Positions 16,061-24,301 of a stretch of 64,000 nucleotides of DNA are shown here, piece after piece; position 1 is the stretch's first letter; every line of letters begins with the position of its first letter. A model generated the notes under the pieces. The model ran no database searches, had not been told where the DNA came from, and saw only the letters and a program-made list of their open reading frames with translations. Where the stretch lies: contig NZ_RDQG01000025.1 of the NCBI RefSeq assembly GCF_003697815.1, positions 58,704 to 122,703 of the forward strand, written 5' to 3'. The stretch comes from Halalkalicoccus subterraneus. Lineage in GTDB: Archaea; Halobacteriota; Halobacteria; Halobacteriales; Halalkalicoccaceae. Made by a program: the position numbers and the translations under genes.

Positions 16061-17389
16061 TCAGGCACTCACGGCGAGCGACGGCTGTTCGTCCTCGGTT
16101 CCGGTCTCGAACGTCACCGACTGGGTCGCCGTCGTTTCGTTGTCGAAGACGAACGTTTCGGATCTATCGTCGTACTCGACGGTCACTTCGGTCTCCTCGG
16201 CGTAGTGGAACTGGCGATCGTAGAGCGCGGTGCCGTTCTCGTCCGTCGGGGTGGCCTGCCCGTTGAACGTCACCGTCTCGCCTTCGACGGGATCGCCGCT
16301 CCCGTCGACCACGGTTGCTTCGACGGTCGCCCAGTAGACGTGAAAGCGGTCGACTTCGACGGTGTGCTCGAGGTCGTCGCCGTCGATAGCGATCGTCTCG
16401 CTGTAGCCCCAATCGCCGCCCGTTTGGTAGACCAGCAGTTCGTACTCGCCGTCTTCGAGGCCTTCGAACGTGGCCATCTCGCCGGAGCGGTCCTCGCCGA
16501 TGGTCTCGTTGTCCTGCTGAAGGCGGTAGGTGGCGTCAGTCGCGGGCTCGCCGGTCACGACGTCCTCTGCGTATACCGTGAGCGTGTGTGTCTCGTCACC
16601 GGAGACGGTGACCGTCTCGGTCGACTCGCCTTCCTCGAGGAAGACCGATCGCTCCTCGTCGCCGACCTGGACGATCATCTCGATCACGTCCGTCGGATCG
16701 GAGCTCTGTCCCTCGAGGACGACCCGGCCGTCCTCGTCGGTGGTGTACTCGTCGGCGGTATCGGTCGCGCCAACGGCCCACGCGGTGATGGTCTCGCCCT
16801 CGATCGGGTTGCCGTCCTCGTCGACGACTTCGATGGTAGTTTGAAGGGAGTGCATCTCGGTGCCGTCGTCCCCGCTCCCCTCGTCGGATCGAACGTCTTC
16901 GTCGCCGTCGTCTGTCGTGTCGTTCCCGTCCGTCTCGTCGGTCCCATCGGAACCGTCCTCGCCGGCATCGCTGTCGTCGGTATCGTTCTGTTCGCCACCG
17001 TTCCGGGACTCGTCGGTCCCACCGTCCGCATCGGTGCTGACGTCGCTCGACGTCGCTTCGTCGTCCGAATTGTCGACAGCCGATTCGGACGATCCCTCGT
17101 CGTCGGAGGTCTCATCGGACGCGTCGTTGCCGGTGGTATCGGTCCCCGACTCGCCGGTACCAGCACTACCGTTCGAGGAGGATCCCTCACCGTCCGCCCC
17201 GTCCGCACCCGCTACGACGCCGGCCCCGGCCTGGTCGTCTCCGCTGTCAGCGTCTTCGAGTTCCCCCTCCCCATCGGAGGCGGGATCGTCAGTATCGGCT
17301 GGTCCGTCCGTCCCCCAGCCGGCACAACCGGCCATCAGTACGGTGAAACAGACGAGAAGGAGTATAATCGTGTGTCGTGATCGTCCCAT
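16061..17389 (-). CDS. surface lipoprotein with acidic Ser/Asp-rich linker and Ig-like repeats, 442 aa
   Basis: Sec-type signal with lipobox LMAGC at about residues 18-22. Residues 25-170 are a disordered linker made almost only of D, S, E, G, T and N with several N-x-S/T sequons. The C-terminal 270 residues contain two or three beta-sandwich modules of the carboxypeptidase-regulatory/Big type: IEVVDEDGNPIEGETITAWAVG, VYAEDVVTGEPATDATYRL, VEATVVDGSGDPVEGETVTF. It is likely anchored in the membrane and displayed through the S-layer. An AAATAAAAA element lies about 20-30 bases upstream. Confidence 0.75.
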   Translation of the reverse strand: MGRSRHTIILLLVCFTVLMAGCAGWGTDGPADTDDPASDGEGELEDADSGDDQAGAGVVAGADGADGEGSSSNGSAGTGESGTDTTGNDASDETSDDEGSSESAVDNSDDEATSSDVSTDADGGTDESRNGGEQNDTDDSDAGEDGSDGTDETDGNDTTDDGDEDVRSDEGSGDDGTEMHSLQTTIEVVDEDGNPIEGETITAWAVGATDTADEYTTDEDGRVVLEGQSSDPTDVIEMIVQVGDEERSVFLEEGESTETVTVSGDETHTLTVYAEDVVTGEPATDATYRLQQDNETIGEDRSGEMATFEGLEDGEYELLVYQTGGDWGYSETIAIDGDDLEHTVEVDRFHVYWATVEATVVDGSGDPVEGETVTFNGQATPTDENGTALYDRQFHYAEETEVTVEYDDRSETFVFDNETTATQSVTFETGTEDEQPSLAVSA

Positions 17390-17539
17390 GAGATATTACT
17401 TGCATGTTTTTATTTTCGTAACTAAATAGGTGTTACTTCAATAAATCGAGAGGAACGCATCGCAACGAGGTAGGTCGGTCTCGACTGGAGAGACGAGGCG
17501 GCCACGAGGGGCCCAGTCACGACCGCCTCACGCAAGCGC

Positions 17540-18421
17540 TCAAGGCCAGTCGGGTTCGATCCCGACGATGTCGGCGCTGACGCGCCAGAGGCGCTCTCGG
17601 AACTCGGGCTCGGATGCGACCGGTGCCGGATCCGTCGGTCCGTCGTCGCTGACGTACTGGCCCGAGCGTTCCGCGTACTCCGTACCGGTTGCGAGTTCGA
17701 CGAGTCGGTCGGCCCCCGCCTCGACCGTCGTGCCGATACCGGGAGCGAGCGACGCGAGGCGGACGAACAACCGCGTGGGGAGCGACGCGCCCCGAAACAG
17801 TCCCGTCGAAGGGATGAATCCCGGATGAAAACAGTTCGCGACGATGGCGTCATCGACGGTTTCGAGGCGATCGGCGAGTTCGAGAGTGAACGCGACGTTC
17901 GCCAGTTTCGAGCGGGCATAGGCGTCGATCGCGCTGTAGTCGCGCTCCAGTCGGAGATCCTCGAAATCCAGTTCCCCGCGGGAATGGACTCCGGAGGCGG
18001 TTATGACGACACGCGCACGGTCGCTCTCGCGGAGCAGGTCCATGAAATCGTGCGTGAGCAGGTACGGCGCGAGGTGGTTGACCGCGAACGTCAGTTCGAC
18101 GCCGTCGTCGGTGATGGTGCGGTCCGGCGTCGAGAGTCCGGCGTTGTGGGCGAGCACGTCGAGGTGGTCATACGCGCGTGTGATCTCGGCCGCCAGTTCC
18201 CGGACCGCGTCCTGGGTCGCGAGGTCGGCCCGATGGAACGCGACCGACCCGGTCGTCGATTCCGAGAGGTCCTCGGCGAGTCGGTTCCCCCGGTCGGCAT
18301 CTCGTCCGACGATCGCGACGGTCGCCCCCCGTGATGCGAGTTTGCGGGCCGAAACGGCACCGATCCCGCTCGTGGCGCCGGTCAGAAGCACCGTCGAGTC
18401 GCCGTCGATGAACTGGCTCAT
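17540..18421 (-). CDS. short-chain dehydrogenase/reductase (retinol-dehydrogenase-like), 293 aa
   Basis: Rossmann-fold oxidoreductase. TGATSGIG (about 15-22) binds the nucleotide, AHNAG (about 91-95) is the NNAG-like structural motif, SGVHS holds the catalytic Ser region, and YARSK (about 168-172) provides Tyr and Lys. Architecture and length match the SDR branch that includes retinol dehydrogenases and WW-domain oxidoreductase-like proteins, common in haloarchaea with unknown substrate. Monocistronic. Confidence 0.82.
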   Translation of the reverse strand: MSQFIDGDSTVLLTGATSGIGAVSARKLASRGATVAIVGRDADRGNRLAEDLSESTTGSVAFHRADLATQDAVRELAAEITRAYDHLDVLAHNAGLSTPDRTITDDGVELTFAVNHLAPYLLTHDFMDLLRESDRARVVITASGVHSRGELDFEDLRLERDYSAIDAYARSKLANVAFTLELADRLETVDDAIVANCFHPGFIPSTGLFRGASLPTRLFVRLASLAPGIGTTVEAGADRLVELATGTEYAERSGQYVSDDGPTDPAPVASEPEFRERLWRVSADIVGIEPDWP

Positions 18422-18545
18422 ACGTCGTCTTCGTCGAGCAGCTACAAAACGAACGAGGAATCGTACGGGCCACCGTATCCGAGGGAGACGTTCGGTTCGT
18501 CGACTCGTTTCGAGCCGACGCTACGGTCGAAACCGACGATAGCGC

Positions 18546-18947
18546 TCAGGACCTCGTGAGGACGACGTCGCCGGGATCTGATTCCTCGACCGGAAGCCAG
18601 TCGAGCCGCGGCGGTCGATGGTGGGAGACCGTTCCCGTGACGAGTGCTTGGCGGGCACAGTCCGCAACCGAGTTCCGCTGTTCCGGGAGACACGCCAGTC
18701 GTGACTCGGCGTCGTACTCGATGGCCCCGCAGTCGGCCAGCGCCGGAAGGTCGCGCTCCCGGATCGTCTCCGCGACAGTCGCTGGATCGCCACCCACCCG
18801 CGGGGCGATTCGCTCGGCGAGTTCGTCGACGGAGGCGGGGTAGGTACAGGCACCGAGGTATCGAAGCACGTACCAGCGATGACGGTTCGGTTCCGGTGGA
18901 ACGGGGTGGGAAACGATCGCGCCGCATCCCGGGTCGGATTTGGACAT
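18546..18947 (-). CDS. winged-helix protein of the DUF7344 type, 133 aa
   Basis: Residues 22-85 (RWYVLRYLGACTYPASVDELAERIAPRVGG... LPALADCGAIEYDAES) follow the haloarchaeal DUF7344-like winged helix, a putative DNA-binding domain. The remaining C-terminal residues are non-conserved-looking. A TATA-like TATATAC (about 18974-18981) is about 30 bases upstream, consistent with a leaderless start at 18947. Probably a regulator; target unknown. Confidence 0.65.
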   Translation of the reverse strand: MSKSDPGCGAIVSHPVPPEPNRHRWYVLRYLGACTYPASVDELAERIAPRVGGDPATVAETIRERDLPALADCGAIEYDAESRLACLPEQRNSVADCARQALVTGTVSHHRPPRLDWLPVEESDPGDVVLTRS

Positions 18948-19174
18948 GCTATATCACGACATTGACGCCGAAGTATATAGTAGTTTGGGCACTAATAGAT
19001 CGTAATTGGTAGTAATAGGAAGATAATTGGACTTATTATAGGATGTTCGTTTTCTACTTCGGATGGAAACTAGATGTTCCTCGGAAAGAATTGGACTCAG
19101 TCCGGTGGTTCGCAACGGGATACTCGGCTCGTCGTTTCGCGCAGTATATACTGTACACGCACGTGGAACGATCC

Positions 19175-19792
19175 ATGCGCCCGGACGATGTTCGTCAGGA
19201 TTGGGCCGACCGATCCGGACGGTTCTCACCGGAGTACTACGCCCAGCTCGGACCGAACGAGGTGAGCGAGACGCTCGCTGACGTGCTCACACACTACGTG
19301 GATGACTCCGCCGCGATCCTCGAAGTGGGATGCGGGTCGGGCCGCCATTTGGCGTACCTGCTGGAGCGGGGCTTCGGGAACCTCACTGGGATCGACATCA
19401 ACGGCGACTCGTTTTCAGTGATGGCCGAACAGTACCCACGCCTCGCGAACGCGGGGACGTTTCATACTGGCGCCATCGAAACCCACCTTCCGGAGTTCGA
19501 CGACGACGCGTTCGACGTCGTCTACTCGGTCGAGACGCTCCAGCACATCCACCCGGACGACGAGTGGGTGTTCGAGGAGTTCGCCCGCATCACGGACGAC
19601 CTGCTCGTGACAGCGGAAAACGAGGGGAACGGACCGACGCGCGGTCGGGCGGAGACGCCCGTCAGCTACGTCGACGACGAGTTCCCCCTGTATCACCGCG
19701 ACTGGAAGACGGTCTTTACCAATCGGGGGTTCGTCCAGTTGATACGCGAGCCCACGTCACGGGACACGATACGCGTGTTTCGCGTGATGTAA
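19175..19792 (+). CDS. class I SAM-dependent methyltransferase, 205 aa
   Basis: Methyltransf_25/11-type fold. ILEVGCGSGRHLAYL is motif I, GIDINGDSF is motif II and FDVVYSVETLQHIHPDDE is motif IV. Substrate unknown. The frame is open from an ATG at 19043, but a TATA element (TATATA, 19145-19150) lies 25-30 bases before the ATG at 19175, and MRPDDVRQDWADRSGRFSPEYY is the natural start of this family, so 19175 is chosen. Shape resembles methyltransferases acting on glycans or small metabolites. Confidence 0.75.
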   Translation: MRPDDVRQDWADRSGRFSPEYYAQLGPNEVSETLADVLTHYVDDSAAILEVGCGSGRHLAYLLERGFGNLTGIDINGDSFSVMAEQYPRLANAGTFHTGAIETHLPEFDDDAFDVVYSVETLQHIHPDDEWVFEEFARITDDLLVTAENEGNGPTRGRAETPVSYVDDEFPLYHRDWKTVFTNRGFVQLIREPTSRDTIRVFRVM

Positions 19793-19941
19793 CTCCCCGA
19801 TGGTCCGCGTTCGGAGAACGTCGCTCCTCAACAGGCGCGTCACACGTGAACGGACCAGCGAAATAGCGAGTCTACACACGTAGCTTCTCGGGAAGGATAA
19901 AAAAACGGAATGCGAATCACGGGGAACGGAACGTCCCGACT

Positions 19942-20256
19942 TCAGAGGTCCTCTTCGGAGTCGTTCTCCATCTCGGAGTCGTTGCCGAGGCCCTCGGAAT
20001 CGTTCTCGGAGTCGTTCTCCATCTCGGAGTCGTTGCCGAGGCCCTCGGAATCGTTCTCGGAGTCGTTCTCCATCTCGGAATCGTTCTCCATCTCGGAACC
20101 GTTCTCCTCACCGAGGCCTTCGGAGTCGTTCTCGGAGTCGTTCTCCTCACCGTCTCCGTTACCCTCGGAGTCGTTGTTTGTACAACCGGCGAGCGCGAAG
20201 ACGCTCGCTGCACCTGCCGCTTCAACAAACCGTCGTCGACTGAGTTTCTTCTGCAT
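19942..20256 (-). CDS. Tat lipoprotein made of N-D-S-E sequon repeats, 104 aa
   Basis: A Tat signal (SRRRFVEAAGAASVFALAGC, lipobox Cys at about residue 26) is followed by a mature part of about 78 residues built almost only from N, D, S, E, G, L and M. It contains eleven NDS and one NGS tripeptides, each a potential N-glycosylation sequon. Two perfect 51-base tandem copies encode most of the repeat. No folded domain is visible. Likely an extended, highly charged and possibly heavily glycosylated surface lipoprotein. The start ATG follows family practice of Lys/Arg-rich n-region. Confidence 0.7.
   Translation of the reverse strand: MQKKLSRRRFVEAAGAASVFALAGCTNNDSEGNGDGEENDSENDSEGLGEENGSEMENDSEMENDSENDSEGLGNDSEMENDSENDSEGLGNDSEMENDSEEDL
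19961..20062. repeat. two perfect 51-base tandem repeats
   Basis: Copy 1 spans 19961-20011 and copy 2 20012-20062, identical in sequence and in frame. A diverged partial third copy follows to about 20100. Each unit encodes 17 residues of the NDSE lipoprotein. Such repeats are prone to length change by slippage or recombination. Confidence 0.9.
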
Positions 20257-20330
20257 AGCTGAGTGCCTCATTCCGTCTGGACGCCCTTGGCGCTTTACTA
20301 CCCGCAGTCTAAACCGTTGATTTTGATTTC

Positions 20331-20363
20331 ACGTCTGAATATGATTCTGAAAACGTCTGAATA
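20331..20363. repeat. direct repeats ACGTCTGAATA spaced 22 bases
   Basis: Identical 11-base copies at 20331-20341 and 20353-20363, a spacing of about two helical turns, followed by a diverged CGGCCGAATAC. Could be adjacent binding sites for one regulator. Confidence 0.45.
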
Positions 20364-20370
20364 CGGCCGA

Positions 20371-20392
20371 ATACATAATATTACTTATGTAT
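20371..20392. promoter_or_regulatory. palindrome ATACATAA-N6-TTATGTAT
   Basis: Perfect eight-base arms around a six-base centre, directly right of the direct repeats, in the intergenic region between divergent genes. Candidate operator or hairpin; regulator unknown. Confidence 0.45.
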
Positions 20393-20611
20393 GTATTTTA
20401 CTCTGATTGGACTTCAGTAACGGGCTTTCGTATCTCGTTATTGCTATTATATAAGTAATCAGTATTAAATTTGTATAATATATTGTATTTTCTGATCAGG
20501 GATGATTCTATCGGCATATGAACGGGGTACGGAAGAGTCAGTGCCCGAGGATCGAAGGAGTATCCGACGGATCCGAAAGGTCGATAGTCGAAAGGGGGCT
20601 TCGTTGAGGAG

Positions 20612-21706
20612 ATGGGGGGTCGTATCTACAGCATCGACTCGATGCGGATCGTCGCGATGGCGTTCATCGTCATGATCCACACGGATCCGTTCAGAGGCGT
20701 CGGCGCGTACGGCAACGTCGTCAATTTCGTCATCGATACCTCCGCGCGGTTCGCGGTGCCGTTCTTTTTCGTGACCGCCGGCTATTTCTTCGCGCTCAAG
20801 ATCGCTGAGCGCGATCCAACGCGGTATCTCGCCCGACGAATAGCGACCATCTCGTCGTTTTACGTGTTCGGGTTGCTGCTCTCGGTTCCGGTATTTCTCA
20901 CGAGAACGGCTGTTCGTGCCAGCGTCGACGGGGAGAGCCTCGTATCGAACGTCGCCGCCCGGTCGGTCGAGTTCGTATCGCCACTCGAATTGGTATACTA
21001 CGGTGATTCCGTCTCCGAGATCCTCTGGTTTCTCCCGGCGCTCGCGTTCTCGCTTGCGCTCATCTACGTCTTCGTGGAAGTCGGCGCGGATGGATACGTC
21101 CTGCCGGTGGCACTCGTCCTCCACGTCGTCGGCCTGCTTGGGACGAGCTACACGATGTTCGTCGACGTGGCGTTTCCGACCAGGGACGCGCTGTTCTTCG
21201 GGTTCTTCTATACCGGCCTCGGGTATCACATCTACTCGTCCGGCTGGCAGCCACGAGCCGACCGAAGCGCGCGCTATCTCTCCGCGACCCTTCTGTTCGG
21301 GGCGCTCCATCTCGGCGAACGGTACGTTCTCGGGTACGTACTGACGGGGGAGACGTTCCAGCAGGGGGTCTATACGGCGAGCTATACGATCACGACCGCA
21401 CTGCTCACGATCGGACTGTTCGCGTTTCTCCTTTCGAAACCGAACCTCGGGAACGCCACGCCGCTGCCGGCTTGGGGGCACTACGCCGTCGGAATCTACG
21501 TCGTCCATCCCGCCGTGTTGTCCGCCTTGAACGGGCTCGGCAACGCGCTCGATGCGGCGGGGTACGACGCGACGGGTTCGATCCCGTGGCATCTCGCATT
21601 GACGCCGGCGACGTTTTTCGGGGCCCTGCTCGTCTATCTCGGAGCGTACCGAGTGGGCGTCCTCGAGATCGGCGAGGCCCCGTCGCTGCGACCGGACCGG
21701 TTCTGA
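20612..21706 (+). CDS. membrane acyltransferase (acyltransferase family 3), 364 aa
   Basis: Polytopic membrane protein with about ten hydrophobic segments, of the acyltransferase-3 (OafA/NodX/WecH) family. The N-terminal RIYSIDSMRIVAMAFIVMIHTDPF carries the family's early Arg and His. PFFFVTAGYFFALK and the late GIYVVHPAVLSAL are the other landmarks. These enzymes transfer acyl groups (usually acetyl) to extracellular glycans or lipids. No adjacent glycan gene shares its promoter. Confidence 0.8.
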   Translation: MGGRIYSIDSMRIVAMAFIVMIHTDPFRGVGAYGNVVNFVIDTSARFAVPFFFVTAGYFFALKIAERDPTRYLARRIATISSFYVFGLLLSVPVFLTRTAVRASVDGESLVSNVAARSVEFVSPLELVYYGDSVSEILWFLPALAFSLALIYVFVEVGADGYVLPVALVLHVVGLLGTSYTMFVDVAFPTRDALFFGFFYTGLGYHIYSSGWQPRADRSARYLSATLLFGALHLGERYVLGYVLTGETFQQGVYTASYTITTALLTIGLFAFLLSKPNLGNATPLPAWGHYAVGIYVVHPAVLSALNGLGNALDAAGYDATGSIPWHLALTPATFFGALLVYLGAYRVGVLEIGEAPSLRPDRF

Positions 21707-21960
21707 GATCCCGACCGCACGTCGAGTCGACGAGGCGAAAACGAGCGATAGGGTCCGCCTGCCACCCTTTGATCACCGACCGATGAGGGTTGACGAGGGT
21801 CCATCCCGTCCACATCGAATCAATAGGGGTTAGTACCTGTAGTGTCATCAGTAAATGCACACACGGTGATATTCGATGGATTCACAGGGGGCGGAGGGGA
21901 GGAGGGAAGCGGGTTCGGGGGGTGGCCGATGAGTGGCAGCCCCGTCGGAACCAACCGGGA

Positions 21961-22092
21961 ATGAGTCGGTCCGAGTACTACGCCGACCGTCGGGCCGAAC
22001 GCTCGCGGCTCATCTACACAGCGATCGGCCTGCTAGTGTTCGGGTTACTCATCGCCCTCACGGGAATACTCGTGTGGCACTGGCTCGGGTGA
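21961..22092 (+). CDS. small single-pass membrane protein, 43 aa
   Basis: A charged N-terminus (SRSEYYADRRAERSR) is followed by one clear transmembrane helix, LIYTAIGLLVFGLLIALTGILVWHWLG. Too short for most gene finders. The shape is common among haloarchaeal small proteins. Function unknown. Confidence 0.5.
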   Translation: MSRSEYYADRRAERSRLIYTAIGLLVFGLLIALTGILVWHWLG

Positions 22093-22211
22093 GCTTCGTC
22101 CGGCGGTTCGAGGCGATCGCCAGTCCCGGATGGTGAACGTAGCCGAGTGGCCATGAACGGTAAAGGGCTGCGTGGAACGGGAGGACAGTGTCGTTTCGAA
22201 CAGGGCCACCG

Positions 22212-23744
22212 TCAGCTTCGCCAGTACGAGGGGGTCAACAGGACGACGACGGAGAGGATCTCCAGTCGTCCGATCCACATGAGAAACACCATATAGAGTT
22301 TCGCTGGCGTCGAGAACGACAGATAGCTGTCCATCGGTCCAACGGCTCCGAATCCGGGGCCGATGTTCCCGAGCGTCGCCATCGCGGCGCTCATCGCTTC
22401 GAGAGTGGTGAGTGACATCCCCGTTTGCGTCGCATCAAGGAATAGTACAACCGTCGATATCGCGAAGATGACGAAAAACGAGAATGCTAGCACGAAGATA
22501 CCACGGATCGTACTCTCATCGAGAACTCTCCCGCCCATGCGAATCGGCTGGATCGCTTCCGGATGAACGGTGTTGAATAGTTCTCGCTTCGCCGAGCGCC
22601 CGATCACGTACCAGCGAACGATCTTGATCGATCCGGCGGCGGAGCCGGCCGATCCCCCCAGAAACATCGCGAACAGAAGCAGGGTCTGTGTGATTGGGCT
22701 CCACGTGTTGAAGTCCATACTGGCATAGCCGGTCGTGGTGACGATCGCGACCACCTGGAACAGCGCCTGTCGCAGCGAGTGTTCAGCGTCGCCCGGAATC
22801 ATCGGAACCTCGGCGGGCGATTGCACAAGGCCTACATCGACGAACAGAAGCAGGCCGATAAACGCGCCGAGAACGCCCATTGCACCGAGATAGAGCCGGA
22901 ATTCACTGTTCGTGAGTAATCGCCGAGGCTGTCCTCGGATGGCATACCAGAGCAGGGCGAAGTTCGTCCCGGCGATGATCATAGAGGGCATCGCAATCCA
23001 TTGAATGGCCGGCGAGAACGCTTCGACACTTCTCGCCTCCGGGGAGAACCCGCCGGTCGGAAGGGTGGTGAGGGCGTGGGCAACCGCATTGTACAGGTCC
23101 ATCTGTGGGGCGAGCCCGACGAGATGCAGCCCGTAATACAGGAGACAGACCACAGCGGTGAATCCGAAATAGATCATCCAGAGCGCCCGTGCCGTCTCGC
23201 TGATGTGTGGTTTGAGCTTGTCGATTCCGAACCCGGGGGCCTCGTGTCTGACGAGTTGGGCACCACCGACGGAGAGTTGGGGCAAGATGGCGACCATGAG
23301 GACGATGATACCCATACCGCCGAGCCACTGGGTCAGCTGACGCCACATCAACATCGAGTGCGAATGTGTCTCGAACGAGATGTCTCCGAGAACGGTCGCA
23401 CCAGTCGTCGTAAATCCACTCATCGACTCGAACAGGGCGTTGGCGGGCTGAGCAACCGCCCCTTCGCCGGCGATGAGATACGGGAGAGTGCCCAAAAACG
23501 GGACCGCCAGCCAGGTGAGCCCGATGAGGAGGAACCCCTCACGGTGACCCAGGTCCGGATCGGGGTCGAGGTGCTCGAGTGCCGTCCCGATCAGAACGGC
23601 TATGAGAATCGTCGTCACGAAGGGGATGACGCTCTCACGATAGAACACCGCAACCGTAATCGGGAACACCAGCGCTACCGCGATATATTTGAGAACGGTC
23701 CCAACCAGACTCAAAGACGCTCTGTAATCGACGTGGATATTCAT
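22212..23744 (-). CDS. trkH: TrkH-family potassium uptake protein, 510 aa
   Basis: Membrane subunit of a Trk/Ktr-type K+ transporter, with four pore-loop repeats in a roughly 12-helix protein. The selectivity regions are visible as SMSGFTTTGATV, LTTLPTGGFSPE, TTTGYASMDFNTW and AMATLGNIGPGFG. Length normal. Haloarchaea need high cytoplasmic K+, and TrkH usually works with a cytoplasmic TrkA (NAD-binding) partner; the two-RCK protein 0.6 kb upstream is a candidate neighbour but also has its own pore. Confidence 0.9.
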   Translation of the reverse strand: MNIHVDYRASLSLVGTVLKYIAVALVFPITVAVFYRESVIPFVTTILIAVLIGTALEHLDPDPDLGHREGFLLIGLTWLAVPFLGTLPYLIAGEGAVAQPANALFESMSGFTTTGATVLGDISFETHSHSMLMWRQLTQWLGGMGIIVLMVAILPQLSVGGAQLVRHEAPGFGIDKLKPHISETARALWMIYFGFTAVVCLLYYGLHLVGLAPQMDLYNAVAHALTTLPTGGFSPEARSVEAFSPAIQWIAMPSMIIAGTNFALLWYAIRGQPRRLLTNSEFRLYLGAMGVLGAFIGLLLFVDVGLVQSPAEVPMIPGDAEHSLRQALFQVVAIVTTTGYASMDFNTWSPITQTLLLFAMFLGGSAGSAAGSIKIVRWYVIGRSAKRELFNTVHPEAIQPIRMGGRVLDESTIRGIFVLAFSFFVIFAISTVVLFLDATQTGMSLTTLEAMSAAMATLGNIGPGFGAVGPMDSYLSFSTPAKLYMVFLMWIGRLEILSVVVLLTPSYWRS

Positions 23745-23964
23745 TCTCCTCGTAGTACGTCCGAATACTGTCTCATCAGTGGATTCACGGTGGTCATGGC
23801 CGATCGCGTTGCACGGCTACGAAGGATCGGCACGCGTGCCTACGGTCCCTCTGTTTAGAACGGACCTTTATCGTTACTACTTGGAGACGAAGCCCGATTC
23901 GCCACTCCGGTATCACTAGTAGCGATCTGTCTTCTCTAATCCCCGGAACGAAGCGTCTAAAGTC

Positions 23965-24162
23965 CTAAAACGAACGGTCGAGAATTCGAAGGCTCGCCCA
24001 GATCACCCACACGATGACGGCGATTCCAACGACGACGAGTTCCTGCCTGATGAGCAACTCACCAGTTATCTGCAACACGAGATACTCGAGGAGGACATAG
24101 GCGAGGAGCACAGCTAAGATGTCCCATAGTGATTTCGGATTCCTGATGTGTGGGCCTCTCAT
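23965..24162 (-). CDS. small membrane protein, 65 aa
   Basis: Two hydrophobic helices: LWDILAVLLAYVLLEYLVLQIT and LVVVGIAVIVWVIWASL. It resembles the phosphate-starvation-inducible PsiE-like pattern only loosely. The ATG at 24162 is chosen because the 36-residue extension of the open frame lacks any recognisable domain. It sits between the trkH and potassium-channel genes on the same strand, so it may modulate K+ transport; no family assigned. Confidence 0.5.
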   Translation of the reverse strand: MRGPHIRNPKSLWDILAVLLAYVLLEYLVLQITGELLIRQELVVVGIAVIVWVIWASLRILDRSF

Positions 24163-24301
24163 TTGCCAACCCCGAGTGTGCTCTCCGACGGTTATAGAGA
24201 AGGCAACTACATAACACTCCGGTCTCTCGAAACGAGTCACGCGAAACAGTCTCATCTGAGAGGGGAGCAAGCGAGGTTCACCTGATATGGCGGGTGTGAA
24301 G

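Larger units (their letters stand above)
20257..20611. other. AT-rich divergent intergenic region with repeats
   Basis: No gene is seen. It is markedly AT-richer than its surroundings and separates the NDSE lipoprotein from the acyltransferase gene. It holds two direct repeats of ACGTCTGAATA and a strong palindrome, listed separately, and probably the promoters of both flanking genes. Confidence 0.7.

Noticed and set aside
16205..17380. 391-codon plus-strand frame opposite the Ser/Asp-rich lipoprotein
   Set aside because: Val/Gly/Arg-rich shadow of repetitive GAC/TCG codons; no start signal or domain.
20465..21592. Long minus-strand open frame opposite the acyltransferase gene
   Set aside because: Arg/Glu/Asp-rich composition without any domain, typical of antisense frames in GC-rich DNA; the plus strand has a clear family-3 acyltransferase.
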